Part shown: one piece after another, positions 53,312-61,816 of the stretch
Layout: the number at the start of each line of letters is the position of its first letter
How positions within the stretch are numbered: position 1 is the stretch's first letter
Assembly: GCA_011525915.1 (NCBI GenBank)
Contig: WYBM01000025.1
Span: forward strand, 78,175-142,174
Origin: Ardenticatenaceae bacterium
Lineage (GTDB): Bacteria > Chloroflexota > Anaerolineae > Promineifilales > Promineifilaceae
Reading direction: 5' to 3'
Length of the DNA: 64,000 nt
The notes under the pieces: model-generated
Seen by the model: the letters and a program-made list of their open reading frames with translations, nothing else
What the model was told of the DNA's origin: nothing
Databases searched by the model: none
Made by a program: the position numbers and the translations under genes

Positions 53312-54428
53312 TCAAGGCATGGCGGACGTGCTTTCAGTGACAGATTCACCCAGGCGGTATTTGAGGTACGCTTCCATAAAATCATCAAGACGGCCGTCCA
53401 ACACAGCCTCTGCGTTCCCTACCTCATAATCCGTGCGATGGTCTTTGACCATTTTGTAAGGGTGTAATACGTAAGACCGGATCTGGTTACCCCAACCGGC
53501 ATCCACGTTTTCTCCTTTGAGTGCAGCCATTTCTGCTTCTTGTTTGCGCCGCTCCAGGTCAAACAACTGGGTCTTCAGAATTTTCATGGCCATTTCTTTA
53601 TTTTGTGTCAGGGAACGCTGGTTCTGACAAGAGACAACGATGCCGGTGGGGATATGGGTAATGCGCACGGCCGTTTCGTTCTTTTGCACATGCTGGCCGC
53701 CAGCACCACTGGCTTTAAACCGATCGATGCGTAAATCTCTTTCGTCTACCTCTATTTCAATCTCTTCAGCCACGTCTGGCCATACTTCTACCTTGGCAAA
53801 CGACGTATGACGGCGGCTGGAAGAATCAAAGGGGGAAATACGGACCAGCCGGTGAACACCACGTTCTGATTTAACACGGCCGTAGACATAATCACCCCGC
53901 ACCGCCATCAAACAGCTCTTTAACCCGGCTTCATCACCCGGACTTTCATCCAGAACATCCACCACAAATTTGTGGGCATCTGCCCAACGTAGAAACATTC
54001 GTTGCAACATTTGGGCCCAATCTTGCGCCTCTGTCCCCCCTGCGCCAGCGTGAATGGCCAAAATGCAGTCCTCGTCATCATACTCCCCGGCAAAAAGGGT
54101 GCGGAAAGCGCGGGCGTCAATTTCCTGGCGCAGCTCTTCCGCTTCACGAGTCAGATCGTTCGCCATCTCTTCATCGCCCATTTCCGCCAGCTCCAGCGCA
54201 TCGGCCAGGCGCTGGCTCAATTGCTGCCAGACAGTGACCTGGTCTTTCAGACGGGTTAATTCGCGCATCGTTTTCTGAGCCGCCTGCGAATCATCCCAAA
54301 AACCGGGCATAGCAATCACTTCTTCCAATTGCGCCACTTTGTCAGCTTTAGCGGCTACGTCAAAGACGCCTCCGCAGCTGATCTACCGTTTCTTTCATCT
54401 CTGCGATTTCTATGACTAAAGATTCCAT
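53312..54428 (-). CDS. prfB: Peptide chain release factor 2, with programmed +1 frameshift
   Basis: The short first frame starts at ATG 54428 (GAGG five bases upstream) and reads 22 codons to CTT-TGA. A +1 shift at the UGA continues into the long frame ending at 53312, giving 371 residues, the normal RF2 length. The product has the RF2 codon-recognition SPF tripeptide in RISPFDSSSRRH and the catalytic GGQ in GAGGQHVQKNETAVR. It recognises UGA and UAA and releases the chain, and low RF2 favours the shift, giving autoregulation. The shift site has CGGAGG just upstream, as an internal Shine-Dalgarno. An apparent start at 54337 is only a Val codon in the second frame. Confidence 0.94.
54360..54374 (-). 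promoter_or_regulatory. prfB programmed +1 frameshift site
   Basis: On the minus strand the site reads CGGAGGCGT-CTT-TGA-C. AGGCGT with CGGAGG supplies the internal ribosome-pausing Shine-Dalgarno, CTT is the slippery codon and TGA-C is the slowly read stop. This is the canonical RF2 arrangement. Confidence 0.93.
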
Positions 54429-54491
54429 ATCATCCTCGTTAACAACAGTATGGTTAATAAACGATCCCAAAACGATCCTAAAGACCTGGTA

Positions 54492-55394
54492 TTATGCAAA
54501 CAACCCCTCGACAAAAGCATCAGAGTCAAAAGGAGCCAGGTCTTCCAGCTTCTCACCGGTGCCAATAAAACGCACCGGTAATCCCAACTCGCGGTAAATG
54601 GCAAACACCATGCCACCTTTCGCCGTGCTGTCTAGTTTGGTCAATATGACCCCCGTCACCTGCACGGACTCTTTAAACTTTTGCGCCTGCACCAATGCAT
54701 TTTGGCCCGTAGGCGCGTCTAACACCAACAGCACTTCATGCGGCGCGGCGTGAACACTTTTACGGCAGACACTGTACACCTTTTCCAGTTCTTTCATCAG
54801 GTTATACTTGGTGTGCAGGCGGCCAGCTGTATCGATAATAAGTAAGTTAAAACCACGCGCCCGTGCTGCCCGAATACCGTCATAGGCTGTCGCCCCTGGG
54901 TCGCCATTTGGCTGCCCAGCAATCACCGGTACCTCGGCACGTTCACCCCAGATTTTTAACTGGTCAATGGCGGCCGCCCGGAACGTATCAGCGGCAGCCA
55001 GTATGACCTTTTTGCCTTTGTCTTGATAATGGCGCGCCAACTTGCCAATGGAGGTCGTTTTGCCGGAGCCGTTGACGCCCACGATCATGACCACCGTCAA
55101 CTGGCGTGGCTGTTCCAGGGCAAACGTGGTTTTATCGACCAGAATAGCACGTAATTCATCTTTTAAAGCCCGCAGCAATTGTTCGGCTTTATACAGGCCG
55201 TCACGCCGCACCCGCGCCCGCATGGCGTCTACAATTTCCAGGGTTGTAGGCACCCCTACATCGGCTTGAATGAGCAGAGCTTCTAAATCTTCCCAGGTTT
55301 CGTCGGTAATGTCGCCCGTACCCAACACCCCGGCGATCTGCCCAAAAACCGAGTTGCGGGTGCGGCTTAATGAGTCTCGAATGCTTCTAAACAA
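54492..55394 (-). CDS. ftsY: Signal recognition particle receptor FtsY
   Basis: The 300-residue SRP GTPase has a helical N domain (1 to about 90) and a G domain with [34 protein letters not shown] and [10 protein letters not shown]. It docks ribosome-SRP complexes at the membrane. The acidic A domain of E. coli FtsY is missing, as in many other bacteria. The start is TTG 55394 with GAGG seven bases upstream. It lies upstream of prfB and downstream of xseB, and the three may share transcripts. Confidence 0.95.
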   Translation of the reverse strand: MFRSIRDSLSRTRNSVFGQIAGVLGTGDITDETWEDLEALLIQADVGVPTTLEIVDAMRARVRRDGLYKAEQLLRALKDELRAILVDKTTFALEQPRQLTVVMIVGVNGSGKTTSIGKLARHYQDKGKKVILAAADTFRAAAIDQLKIWGERAEVPVIAGQPNGDPGATAYDGIRAARARGFNLLIIDTAGRLHTKYNLMKELEKVYSVCRKSVHAAPHEVLLVLDAPTGQNALVQAQKFKESVQVTGVILTKLDSTAKGGMVFAIYRELGLPVRFIGTGEKLEDLAPFDSDAFVEGLFA

Positions 55395-55496
55395 TAGTCA
55401 TCCTCTTTGTAAAATGGAGATTTGCGCTGGTGGTGTGGGACCACGGCCGTGACCCTACATCACCAATCTCTTCGAGTATATCAGGCTTTAAGGCAG

Positions 55497-55712
55497 TTAC
55501 AATTCAACAATCTCACCATCGGCGGTCAGTTGCTCAACACGCAAACTGGCTTCATCGAGTTGGCCCTGACAGCGTTTGGCCAGGGTTTGCCCCCGCTCAA
55601 AGAGGGTTAGTGATGCTTCCAACGTCAAATCACCTGCTTCCAGCTGGGCGACAATAGCTTCCAATTCTTGTAAGGCTTCTTCAAAGGTCATTTCTTCAAA
55701 ATTTTCACTCAC
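55497..55712 (-). CDS. xseB: Exodeoxyribonuclease VII small subunit
   Basis: The 71-residue helical hairpin protein has MTFEEALQELEAIVAQLEAGDLTLEASLTLFERGQTL, the XseB consensus. It binds XseA to make the active exonuclease VII, which trims single-stranded DNA. The start is GTG 55712 with AGGAG seven bases upstream. A remnant gene and a short tandem duplication separate it from xseA. Confidence 0.93.
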   Translation of the reverse strand: MSENFEEMTFEEALQELEAIVAQLEAGDLTLEASLTLFERGQTLAKRCQGQLDEASLRVEQLTADGEIVEL

Positions 55713-55767
55713 TGCGATCTCCTACACCGTAACGCAAATGGCGTTATTACGCTACGTTACCACTGGC

Positions 55768-55978
55768 CTATTTTGCTGTTTTATGGGTTGCTATTTCAGG
55801 ATTTACGGCCGTCAACGGCCGTCCTTCCGTCAAAAAAGCCACCACATTGTCCACCGCCAGCGTAGACATCGTTAGGCAGCCCGGCCTGACCCTGATGATG
55901 TTCATAAGAGATGTTGGCCTGGGCCAACCGCTGTGCGGCCGGCCCATAAATGCCTTGGCTTATGACCACTCTGATCAT
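55768..55978 (-). pseudogene. Degraded gene remnant between xseA and xseB (2-hydroxyacid-dehydrogenase-like C-terminus)
   Basis: From 55869 to the TAG at 55768 one minus-strand frame reads MSTLAVDNVVAFLTEGRPL and then TAVNPE, which matches the C-terminal helix and VNPE end of D-2-hydroxyacid dehydrogenases. The rest of such an enzyme (about 280 residues) is absent. A different frame over the same DNA gives a 60-codon open frame from ATG 55978 that overlaps the duplicated xseA end. I think the region is the decayed end of a dehydrogenase gene rather than a functional small gene, but the 60-codon frame cannot be excluded. Confidence 0.45.
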
Positions 55979-56075
55979 GATTGCCCTCGCTCCTCATTGA
56001 CAATCACCTTAAAGTCACCGTCTCTGATCATGATTGCCCTCGCTCCTCACTGACAATCACCTTAAAGTCACCGTC
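55970..56075. repeat. 53-base tandem duplication covering the 3' end of xseA
   Basis: 55970-56022 and 56023-56075 are the same 53 bases with one difference (T/C). The xseA-proximal copy holds its last codons and stop. The second copy is a non-translated duplicate. Because 53 is not a multiple of three, only one copy can be in the xseA frame. Confidence 0.92.
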
Positions 56076-57260
56076 TGCCACCTGGATATCAAGGTGATCA
56101 CCGGGGGTAATGGAGCCGACCGTACGGACAACACGGCCGTGCGCATCACGCACAATGGCGTATCCGCGCCCTAACGTGGCCAGTGGGCTGACGGCCGTGA
56201 GCGTGGTTTGGGCTACCTGCAATCGGCTGCTTTCCCGCTCCAGGCTGCGCCGCATGGTGGTATCCAGCCGGTTCAGCAGGTTGTCTAGCCGTTGACGATT
56301 ATTATCTAGCCGCCCACGGGGACTGAGGTGACCCAGGGCACGGGCCAGATTTTGCACCTGCCAACGCCGCTGCTGCATGATGTCAGCCGCGGCCATGCGC
56401 AGCCCTGCTTGCAGCCCGGCCAGGTACGGGCGTAGATCGGCTATGTCCGGGGTTGCCAGTTCCGCTGCTGCTGAAGGGGTGGGCGCGCGTAAATCGGCCA
56501 CAAAATCGGTGATGGTAAAATCTACCTCATGCCCTACCCCGCTGATGATAGGGTGACGGGCGGCAAAAATGGCACGGGCTACGCCTTCGTCATTAAAAGC
56601 CCACAAATCCTCCATGGAGCCGCCGCCGCGGGCGATGATGATGGTGTCCAGGTCATCACGGCCGTCCAGCCATTGCAGGGCACGGATGATCTGCGGCGGT
56701 GCATCATGGCCCTGTACCAGGGTGGGGGCGATCAGCACGGCCGTCAACGGATAGCGCCGGTGCAGCACGTTTAAAATGTCACGCAGGGCGGCAGCGTCAG
56801 CCGAAGTGACAATACCAATCTTGCGGGGGAAGGCGGGGATGGGCTTTTTGTGTCCCGGCGCAAACAGCCCTTCATCGGCCAGTTTTTCTTTGAGCCGTTC
56901 AAAGGCCAGAGCCAGGTTACCGCGCCCGGCCGGCTCCAGGTGGTCAGCATAAAGCTGGTAGACGCCACTGGCTTCGTAAATGGAAACACGGCCGTGGGCC
57001 ACCACGGCGTCCCCGTCACCCGGTGCAAAGCGCAGCTGTTCGGCCGCCGTACGCCACATGACACATTTTAACTGGGCACTTTCATCTTTGAGCGTAAAGT
57101 AGAGATGGCCGGAGCGCGCCTGCGTAAAGTTAGAGATTTCGCCGCTTACTTCCACATCTTGCAAGCGGTAATCAATCTCAAACAGCTCACGAATGTACTG
57201 CGTCAGATCGCTGACACTCCAGGCCTGCGGGAGGAATTGGTCACTACGTAAAAAGGTCAT
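56028..57260 (-). CDS. xseA: Exodeoxyribonuclease VII large subunit
   Basis: The 410-residue protein has an N-terminal OB domain (VEVSGEISNFTQARSGHLYFTLKD). The catalytic XseA core follows with KIGIVTSADAAALRDIL, IIARGGGSMEDLWAFNDE, ISGVGHEVDFTI and RAPTPSAAAEL. A coiled coil and GRGYAIVRDAHG end the protein. It cuts single-stranded DNA in both directions together with XseB. The start ATG directly abuts a CAGT/ACTG repeat, so its promoter or leader is repeat-derived. The 3' end is duplicated (see 55970-56075). Confidence 0.95.
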   Translation of the reverse strand: MTFLRSDQFLPQAWSVSDLTQYIRELFEIDYRLQDVEVSGEISNFTQARSGHLYFTLKDESAQLKCVMWRTAAEQLRFAPGDGDAVVAHGRVSIYEASGVYQLYADHLEPAGRGNLALAFERLKEKLADEGLFAPGHKKPIPAFPRKIGIVTSADAAALRDILNVLHRRYPLTAVLIAPTLVQGHDAPPQIIRALQWLDGRDDLDTIIIARGGGSMEDLWAFNDEGVARAIFAARHPIISGVGHEVDFTITDFVADLRAPTPSAAAELATPDIADLRPYLAGLQAGLRMAAADIMQQRRWQVQNLARALGHLSPRGRLDNNRQRLDNLLNRLDTTMRRSLERESSRLQVAQTTLTAVSPLATLGRGYAIVRDAHGRVVRTVGSITPGDHLDIQVADGDFKVIVSEERGQS

Positions 57261-57261
57261 G

Positions 57262-57352
57262 GTGTTCAGTGTTCAGTGTGCAGTAATCAGTATTCAGTGT
57301 TCAGTGACCTACTGACAACTGACCTACTGACAACTGGCCTACTGATGACTGC
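57262..57352. repeat. CAGT/ACTG palindromic repeat element
   Basis: Left units GTTCAGTGTGCAGTAATCAG and right units CCTACTGACAACTGACC form an imperfect hairpin between xseA and the glycosylase gene. The right end supplies the last codons and the stop of the glycosylase. Confidence 0.75.
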
Positions 57353-57806
57353 CTTGGGCGGCCCGCCATTCATGGTATTCGGGTACATCTTCACCAACGG
57401 ACCAGCAGAAGAAGTAAGCGCCCATGGGCCCCATAAATTTGAACCGTTTACACAAGGTCTTTTCACGCTTGTCGTAGGGCTGCTCGTCCATGGCACGCAG
57501 GTAGCCGCGGAAAGAACCATATTCAGCCACAATATTCTGGCAAATACGAGCGTTTTCAATGGTGGCAGCAATTTTACGGCCGTTGCGCACAATAGCTTTG
57601 TTTTCCACCAGGCGTTCCACATCCTCGTCAGTGAAAGCGGCTACCAGGCCAATATCAAAGTTGGCAAACGCTTGCTGGAAGCCTGGCCATTTTTGGCGAA
57701 TCACCTGCCAGCTAAACCCCGATTGGAACACGGCTTGGGTGATCTTCTCAAAATACCCCGCATCATTTTCTGGGACAGCCCGCGGTGGAATTTCATAATC
57801 GGCCAT
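57339..57806 (-). CDS. DNA-3-methyladenine glycosylase I-like protein
   Basis: The 155-residue protein matches the Tag family core: YFEKITQAVFQSGFSWQVI, FDIGLVAAFTDEDVERL, IVRNGRKIAATIENA and GSFRGYL. Tag removes 3-methyladenine from DNA. The N-terminal Cys-x-Trp and the C-terminal zinc-binding His/Cys of E. coli Tag are not seen, and the protein is about 30 residues shorter, so it may be a divergent subfamily. AGGAGG five bases before ATG 57806 decides the start over a longer frame to 57869. Its stop codon is supplied by a repeat. Confidence 0.8.
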   Translation of the reverse strand: MADYEIPPRAVPENDAGYFEKITQAVFQSGFSWQVIRQKWPGFQQAFANFDIGLVAAFTDEDVERLVENKAIVRNGRKIAATIENARICQNIVAEYGSFRGYLRAMDEQPYDKREKTLCKRFKFMGPMGAYFFCWSVGEDVPEYHEWRAAQGSHQ

Positions 57807-58195
57807 TTTTACCTCCTGGTGTTTAATAGACTGTAACCATCTAAAAACAACTTCCCGGTTTGGGGTCACAAGGTTATTTACAGCATGTCTGCCAATTCAG
57901 CCACTTTCTTGCAGACACGCCCTTAGAACATACGCTCTACATTGTATTCGGGTCGGTAAGAGGTGGCAAGTATATAGGTATTCAGGGGTTCAGGCGCCAG
58001 CTAAAATGCCAGCCTTCACGCTGCCAGCAGGGCACTCAAACCACGTGCCAGCCAGTAGGGCCATTTCCTTGTAGATTGGTATCTTTCATCACGCATGTTG
58101 CTTCCCCCCAGGTATCACCAGATGATGATTCTCACATGTCGATGCCTACCCTATACAACATATAGCCCGGATGTGTCCAAAAGGCGCCATTTTCC
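57807..58195. other. Gap without a recognisable gene
   Basis: Open frames on the plus strand have no coding character. The ACGGCCGT octamer is absent from here to about 61990. No terminator or promoter is clear. Confidence 0.5.
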
Positions 58196-58324
58196 TCAGG
58201 ATACGTGGGCCTGCTTGAGTACAGGTAAGGCGCGTAAGGTCACCCACTGGCTTGGTTTACCCTTTTCCTCGACATCTACCCACGCCGGAAAGCCGCCATC
58301 CGGCAGCCGCCTGGCGGCCAGCAT
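58196..58324 (-). CDS. Small open frame, possibly a gene remnant
   Basis: The 42-codon frame has GGAGG eight bases before ATG 58324 and encodes MLAARRLPDGGFPAWVDVEE, ending in SQWVTLRALPVLKQAHVS. The (S)xWVTLRALxVLK pattern recalls the C-terminal end of longer prenyltransferase-repeat-like proteins, but I cannot verify this. It could be a leftover 3' end that kept a ribosome site, or a genuine small protein. It directly follows the UvrA-like gene on the same strand. Confidence 0.35.
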   Translation of the reverse strand: MLAARRLPDGGFPAWVDVEEKGKPSQWVTLRALPVLKQAHVS

Positions 58325-58344
58325 TGTCAACACCTCCTTTTTAT

Positions 58345-60567
58345 TTATACATACTGGCTCGTGAGCGACTGCTTGGCTTGCTTCAAGTCAGCCGGCGTGC
58401 CTTCGAACATTACCTGCCCGCCCTTGCTGCCACCTTCCGGCCCTAGATCGATGATCCAATCGGCATTGCGCACCACGTCCATGTTATGCTCGATCACGAT
58501 CACTGTGTTACCTTCGTCCACCAGCTTGTTCATGATCTCGAGCAGGTGGGTCATATCAGACTTGTGTAAGCCAGTGGTGGGCTCATCCATCACATAGATG
58601 CTGCCTTCCTTGTGCAGCTCACTGGCTAACTTGATGCGCTGGCACTCGCCGCCCGAGAGTGTGTTAAGCGGCTGGCCGAGGGTCAGGTAATCCAGGCCTA
58701 CATCGCTCATGGTTTGCAGTATGCGGGTAATCTCTGGGATGGTGAAGAATTCCAGGGCCTGCCTTACGGTCATCTCTAACACATCGACGATAGATTTGCC
58801 GTCCAGTTTGTAGCCCAGCACCTCGTCTTTGAAGCGCTTGCCGCCACAGACTTCACAGGGCGATTTGACACTTTCGAAGAAGGATAGGTCGGTATACACC
58901 ACGCCTAAGCCATTGCAGTTGTCACAGGCCCCCTTGGAGTTGAAGCTAAACAAGCCAGCGTCCACCTTGTTGACCTGGGCGAAGGCCTTGCGCACATCGT
59001 CCATAATGCCAGTGTAGGTGGCCGGGTTAGAGCGCGGATTTGTACCCACCGCCGACTGGTCAATCATGATGGCGTCGGGGAATTGCGAGATGAAGGCTTC
59101 GCTAATCAGCGAGCTCTTGCCGGAGCCAGCGACACCGGTTACTAATGTGAGCACACCCACCGGGATGTTCACACTCACATTCTTCAGGTTGTTCACGCTC
59201 ACCTTGCTCAACTTCAAGTACTCCCTGGCCTGACGGAACGCCTTCTTGAGGGGCATGGCCTCTTTCATGAAATTGCCTGTCAGCGTATCCGCCTTGAGCA
59301 GACCGGCATAGCTGCCTTCGTAGACGATCTCGCCACCCTGGATGCCGGCGCGTGGGCCAAGGTCCACAATGTGATCGGCTACCTTGATCACGTCGGGGTC
59401 GTGCTCTACTACCAATACCGTGTTCCCCATGTCGCGCAGTTTCTGCAGCATTTCATTGAGCCGGTGTATGTCCCGTGGGTGCAAGCCCACGCTGGGTTCG
59501 TCGAAGATGTACATCACGTCAATCAGACTGCTGCCCAGGTGTTTCACCAGCTTGACGCGCTGCCCTTCGCCACCGGAGAGCGTATCGGTCTCACGGTTGA
59601 GCGTTAAATAATCCAAGCCGATGTCAAACAGGTTTTGCAGCCGGCGCACCAGGTCGTCCACAATCTCTTTGGCCGCTGGGTCTTTGATATCCTTAATCAC
59701 ACCGATCAATTCGCCCACTTCCATCGAGGAAAGCTCGGCGATGTTGTAGCCATTGATCGTGCAGGTCAGCACGGCTTTGTTAAGGCGCGCGCCCTTGCAG
59801 GCAAGACAGGGGCCTTCAGTGAGATATTGTATTATCTTTTCTTGCGTTTTCTTGGAGCGTGTTTTCAGGTCGCGCTCGATGTAAGAGCGCGTGAAATTGG
59901 TGATCACGCCGCGGTAAGTGCGGTTCATGCCATCATGCTCGAATTTTTGCTCTTCGCCGTAGAGGAGCAGATCCATCTCTTCCTCGGTGAAGTCTGCAAG
60001 CTTTTTATCATTGTCAAAGAAGCCGCTGGTCGGGTATAGGCTGTCATCGAATATCGGCCCCTGAAGCCCACCTTCGTTCAACGACTTGGACGGATCGTAG
60101 AATTTTTCAACGATGGGTTGCAGCTTGCGGCCCAGCCCGTTGCATTCTGGGCACATGCCTATTGGTTCGTTAAAAGAAAAGACGTTGGCATAGCCGACGA
60201 ATGGTTCACCAACCAGCGAGAACAACTGGCGCAGCAAGGTATAGGTATCCGTAATGGTACCCATGGTAGAATGAGAACCGCCGCCCAGGCGCTTCTGGTC
60301 TACTACGATGGCCATGCCCAGGTTCCGGATCGAATCGATGTCCGGCTGTGAGTAGCGTGGCAAGAAGGTGCGCACCATCATACTGAAGTTCTCGTATAAC
60401 TGGCGCTGCGCTTCGGTAGCGATAGTGTCGAATACAACGGATGATTTGCCAGAGCCGGACACGCCGGTGAAGACGGTGATCTTGCGCTTGGGGATTCGCA
60501 GCGATATGTTCTTCAGATTGTTCTCACGACCGCCGCTAAGCTCGATATATTCCTGTGGCATATTCAT
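58345..60567 (-). CDS. UvrA-like (UvrA2/DrrC-type) ABC ATPase
   Basis: The 740-residue protein has two UvrA-type ATPase halves. The first has Walker A FTGVSGSGKSSVVFDT and signature TLSGGEGQRVKL. The second has VTGVAGSGKSSLISEA and TLSGGECQRIKLAS. Zinc-type CPEC, CLAC, CDNC and CEVC pairs are present. It is about 200 residues shorter than repair UvrA and lacks the UvrB-binding insertion, so it belongs to the paralogue group linked to drug tolerance or self-protection. Its ATG overlaps the SRPBCC stop (ATGA). The gene contains no ACGGCCGT octamer, unlike its surroundings, which suggests transfer. Confidence 0.9.
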   Translation of the reverse strand: MNMPQEYIELSGGRENNLKNISLRIPKRKITVFTGVSGSGKSSVVFDTIATEAQRQLYENFSMMVRTFLPRYSQPDIDSIRNLGMAIVVDQKRLGGGSHSTMGTITDTYTLLRQLFSLVGEPFVGYANVFSFNEPIGMCPECNGLGRKLQPIVEKFYDPSKSLNEGGLQGPIFDDSLYPTSGFFDNDKKLADFTEEEMDLLLYGEEQKFEHDGMNRTYRGVITNFTRSYIERDLKTRSKKTQEKIIQYLTEGPCLACKGARLNKAVLTCTINGYNIAELSSMEVGELIGVIKDIKDPAAKEIVDDLVRRLQNLFDIGLDYLTLNRETDTLSGGEGQRVKLVKHLGSSLIDVMYIFDEPSVGLHPRDIHRLNEMLQKLRDMGNTVLVVEHDPDVIKVADHIVDLGPRAGIQGGEIVYEGSYAGLLKADTLTGNFMKEAMPLKKAFRQAREYLKLSKVSVNNLKNVSVNIPVGVLTLVTGVAGSGKSSLISEAFISQFPDAIMIDQSAVGTNPRSNPATYTGIMDDVRKAFAQVNKVDAGLFSFNSKGACDNCNGLGVVYTDLSFFESVKSPCEVCGGKRFKDEVLGYKLDGKSIVDVLEMTVRQALEFFTIPEITRILQTMSDVGLDYLTLGQPLNTLSGGECQRIKLASELHKEGSIYVMDEPTTGLHKSDMTHLLEIMNKLVDEGNTVIVIEHNMDVVRNADWIIDLGPEGGSKGGQVMFEGTPADLKQAKQSLTSQYV

Positions 60568-61019
60568 ACCTTGGCCAGATAATCGGCGAGATTTTCCAAA
60601 GCCTGCATGGCACCCACAATTCCGCCATATTTCACCGCTTGTTTACGATCGGCCGCCGTCACAAACAGCAGCTGCAAGGTGACTTTAGTTTTTCCGTCCT
60701 GCTCCTCAAAGGTCACGATGGTGCGCACAGGCTCAGGCGCGCTCTCCGCGTCGGTTCCATAATCGTAGACAAGCCGCGCTGGCTCATCAAGCTCGATGAA
60801 CTTGATCTTGAATGAATTTATAGAGCCATCCCGAGCTGGCTGGCTGTATCGCCAGATACCACCGGGTCTCACATCCATCTCGTGTGTTGTAGCTCCTTTT
60901 GGAGCCCACCATTGTTCAATATGCTCTCGTTCCGTAAACGCCGCAAAGACAAGTTTGCGCGGAGCGTCGATCAGTCGTGTGACAACGATTTCTCGATCTG
61001 CTGTTGTATTTGCCATCAT
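60564..61019 (-). CDS. SRPBCC (AHSA1-like) domain protein
   Basis: The 151-residue START/Bet v1-fold protein has IVVTRLIDAPRKLVFAAFTE, EHIEQWWAPKGATTHEMDVRPGGIWRY and a C-terminal helix with GIVGAMQALENLADYL. Such proteins often accompany ArsR regulators and bind a hydrophobic ligand; here the ligand is unknown. AAGGA six bases before ATG 61019 decides the start over a longer frame to 61196 that overlaps arsR. It is coupled to the UvrA-like gene. Confidence 0.85.
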   Translation of the reverse strand: MMANTTADREIVVTRLIDAPRKLVFAAFTEREHIEQWWAPKGATTHEMDVRPGGIWRYSQPARDGSINSFKIKFIELDEPARLVYDYGTDAESAPEPVRTIVTFEEQDGKTKVTLQLLFVTAADRKQAVKYGGIVGAMQALENLADYLAKV

Positions 61020-61095
61020 GTATTTTCCTTTTGAATGGTGTTTAGACTTTTTCCAAGTTTTGGCGGGACAAAACGCAAGCAGTCGGGTAACTAAA

Positions 61096-61428
61096 CTAAC
61101 TTTTCTGTTCCTCTTGAAGCTTGCGTAAATATTCATCCAGGCGATCGAGATTTTCCTCCCAGTTCTGGCGATAGGTCTCCAACCATTGGGAAGCATCCTT
61201 CAGCGGTGCGGCTTGCAGTTGCGCCGGTCGCCACTGGGCTTCCCGCCGGCGCTCGATCAATCCGGCGTGTTCCAGTACCTTCAGGTGTTTGGAGATCGCC
61301 GGCATGCTGATCTTGAACGGCTCGGCAAGTTCCTTTACTGTGGCCGGACCCTGTGCAAGCCGCGTCAGCATTGCCCGGCGGGTTGGGTCTGCCAGGGCAG
61401 CAAAGGTCAAGCTAAGCGTATCGTTCAT
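61096..61428 (-). CDS. ArsR-family transcriptional regulator
   Basis: The 110-residue winged-helix repressor begins LTFAALADPTRRAMLTRLAQ, with recognition region MPAISKHLKVLEHAGLIERRREAQ. The metal-binding ELCVCD motif of true ArsR/SmtB is absent, which fits the SRPBCC-associated subgroup that may sense organic ligands. It is the first gene of the ArsR-SRPBCC-UvrA-like operon, and a palindrome over its own promoter suggests autorepression. Confidence 0.9.
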   Translation of the reverse strand: MNDTLSLTFAALADPTRRAMLTRLAQGPATVKELAEPFKISMPAISKHLKVLEHAGLIERRREAQWRPAQLQAAPLKDASQWLETYRQNWEENLDRLDEYLRKLQEEQKS

Positions 61429-61450
61429 GGTCTTTACAACTCCCGATCAA

Positions 61451-61499
61451 TTAATTAACTAGTTAACTAAATAGTAAAGTATACTTGGCGAAGTGTCAA
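61451..61499 (-). promoter_or_regulatory. arsR promoter with palindromic operator
   Basis: On the minus strand TTGACA (61499-61494), a 17-base spacer and TACTAT (61476-61471) form a good promoter. The perfect palindrome TTAACTAGTTAA (61455-61466), within a longer TTAGTTAACTAGTTAATTAA, covers the expected transcription start, an ideal place for ArsR repression. Confidence 0.82.
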
Positions 61500-61816
61500 G
61501 TCGAATTTTTGCCAAGTTTCTAGAGGTGTGTTTACACTTTCCTGCTTTAACTTGCTGGGGTCTTTAACCCGGCATGGCGTTTTGAACACATGGCCTCAAG
61601 ACCTCAATTGGGGGTTTGTTCTAAATGAAGTATTAGCCTAACATTCCTGGTATCAATGTAGACCATTTGGGGGCAAAAGAAGTTACAAACAACACTGGAG
61701 GGGGATGAGTTTATTCACCTTTAGGAATTTTTAGTTTGTCATGTCTTGCCCACCTTGTCTTCCCTAAAGGCTCCATGTTAAAATTCGTCTTAACTCACAA
61801 ACGGAGGTGAAATATT
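61500..61816. other. AT-richer gap between the ArsR operon and rsfS
   Basis: No gene, repeat or terminator is recognisable. Composition is more AT-rich than the neighbouring genes. The rsfS ribosome site GGAGG lies at 61803-61807. Confidence 0.45.

Noticed and set aside
57860..58364. Plus-strand open frames of 89-101 codons
   Set aside because: They have no ribosome sites, no protein-like composition, and they overlap the 3' end of the minus-strand operon.
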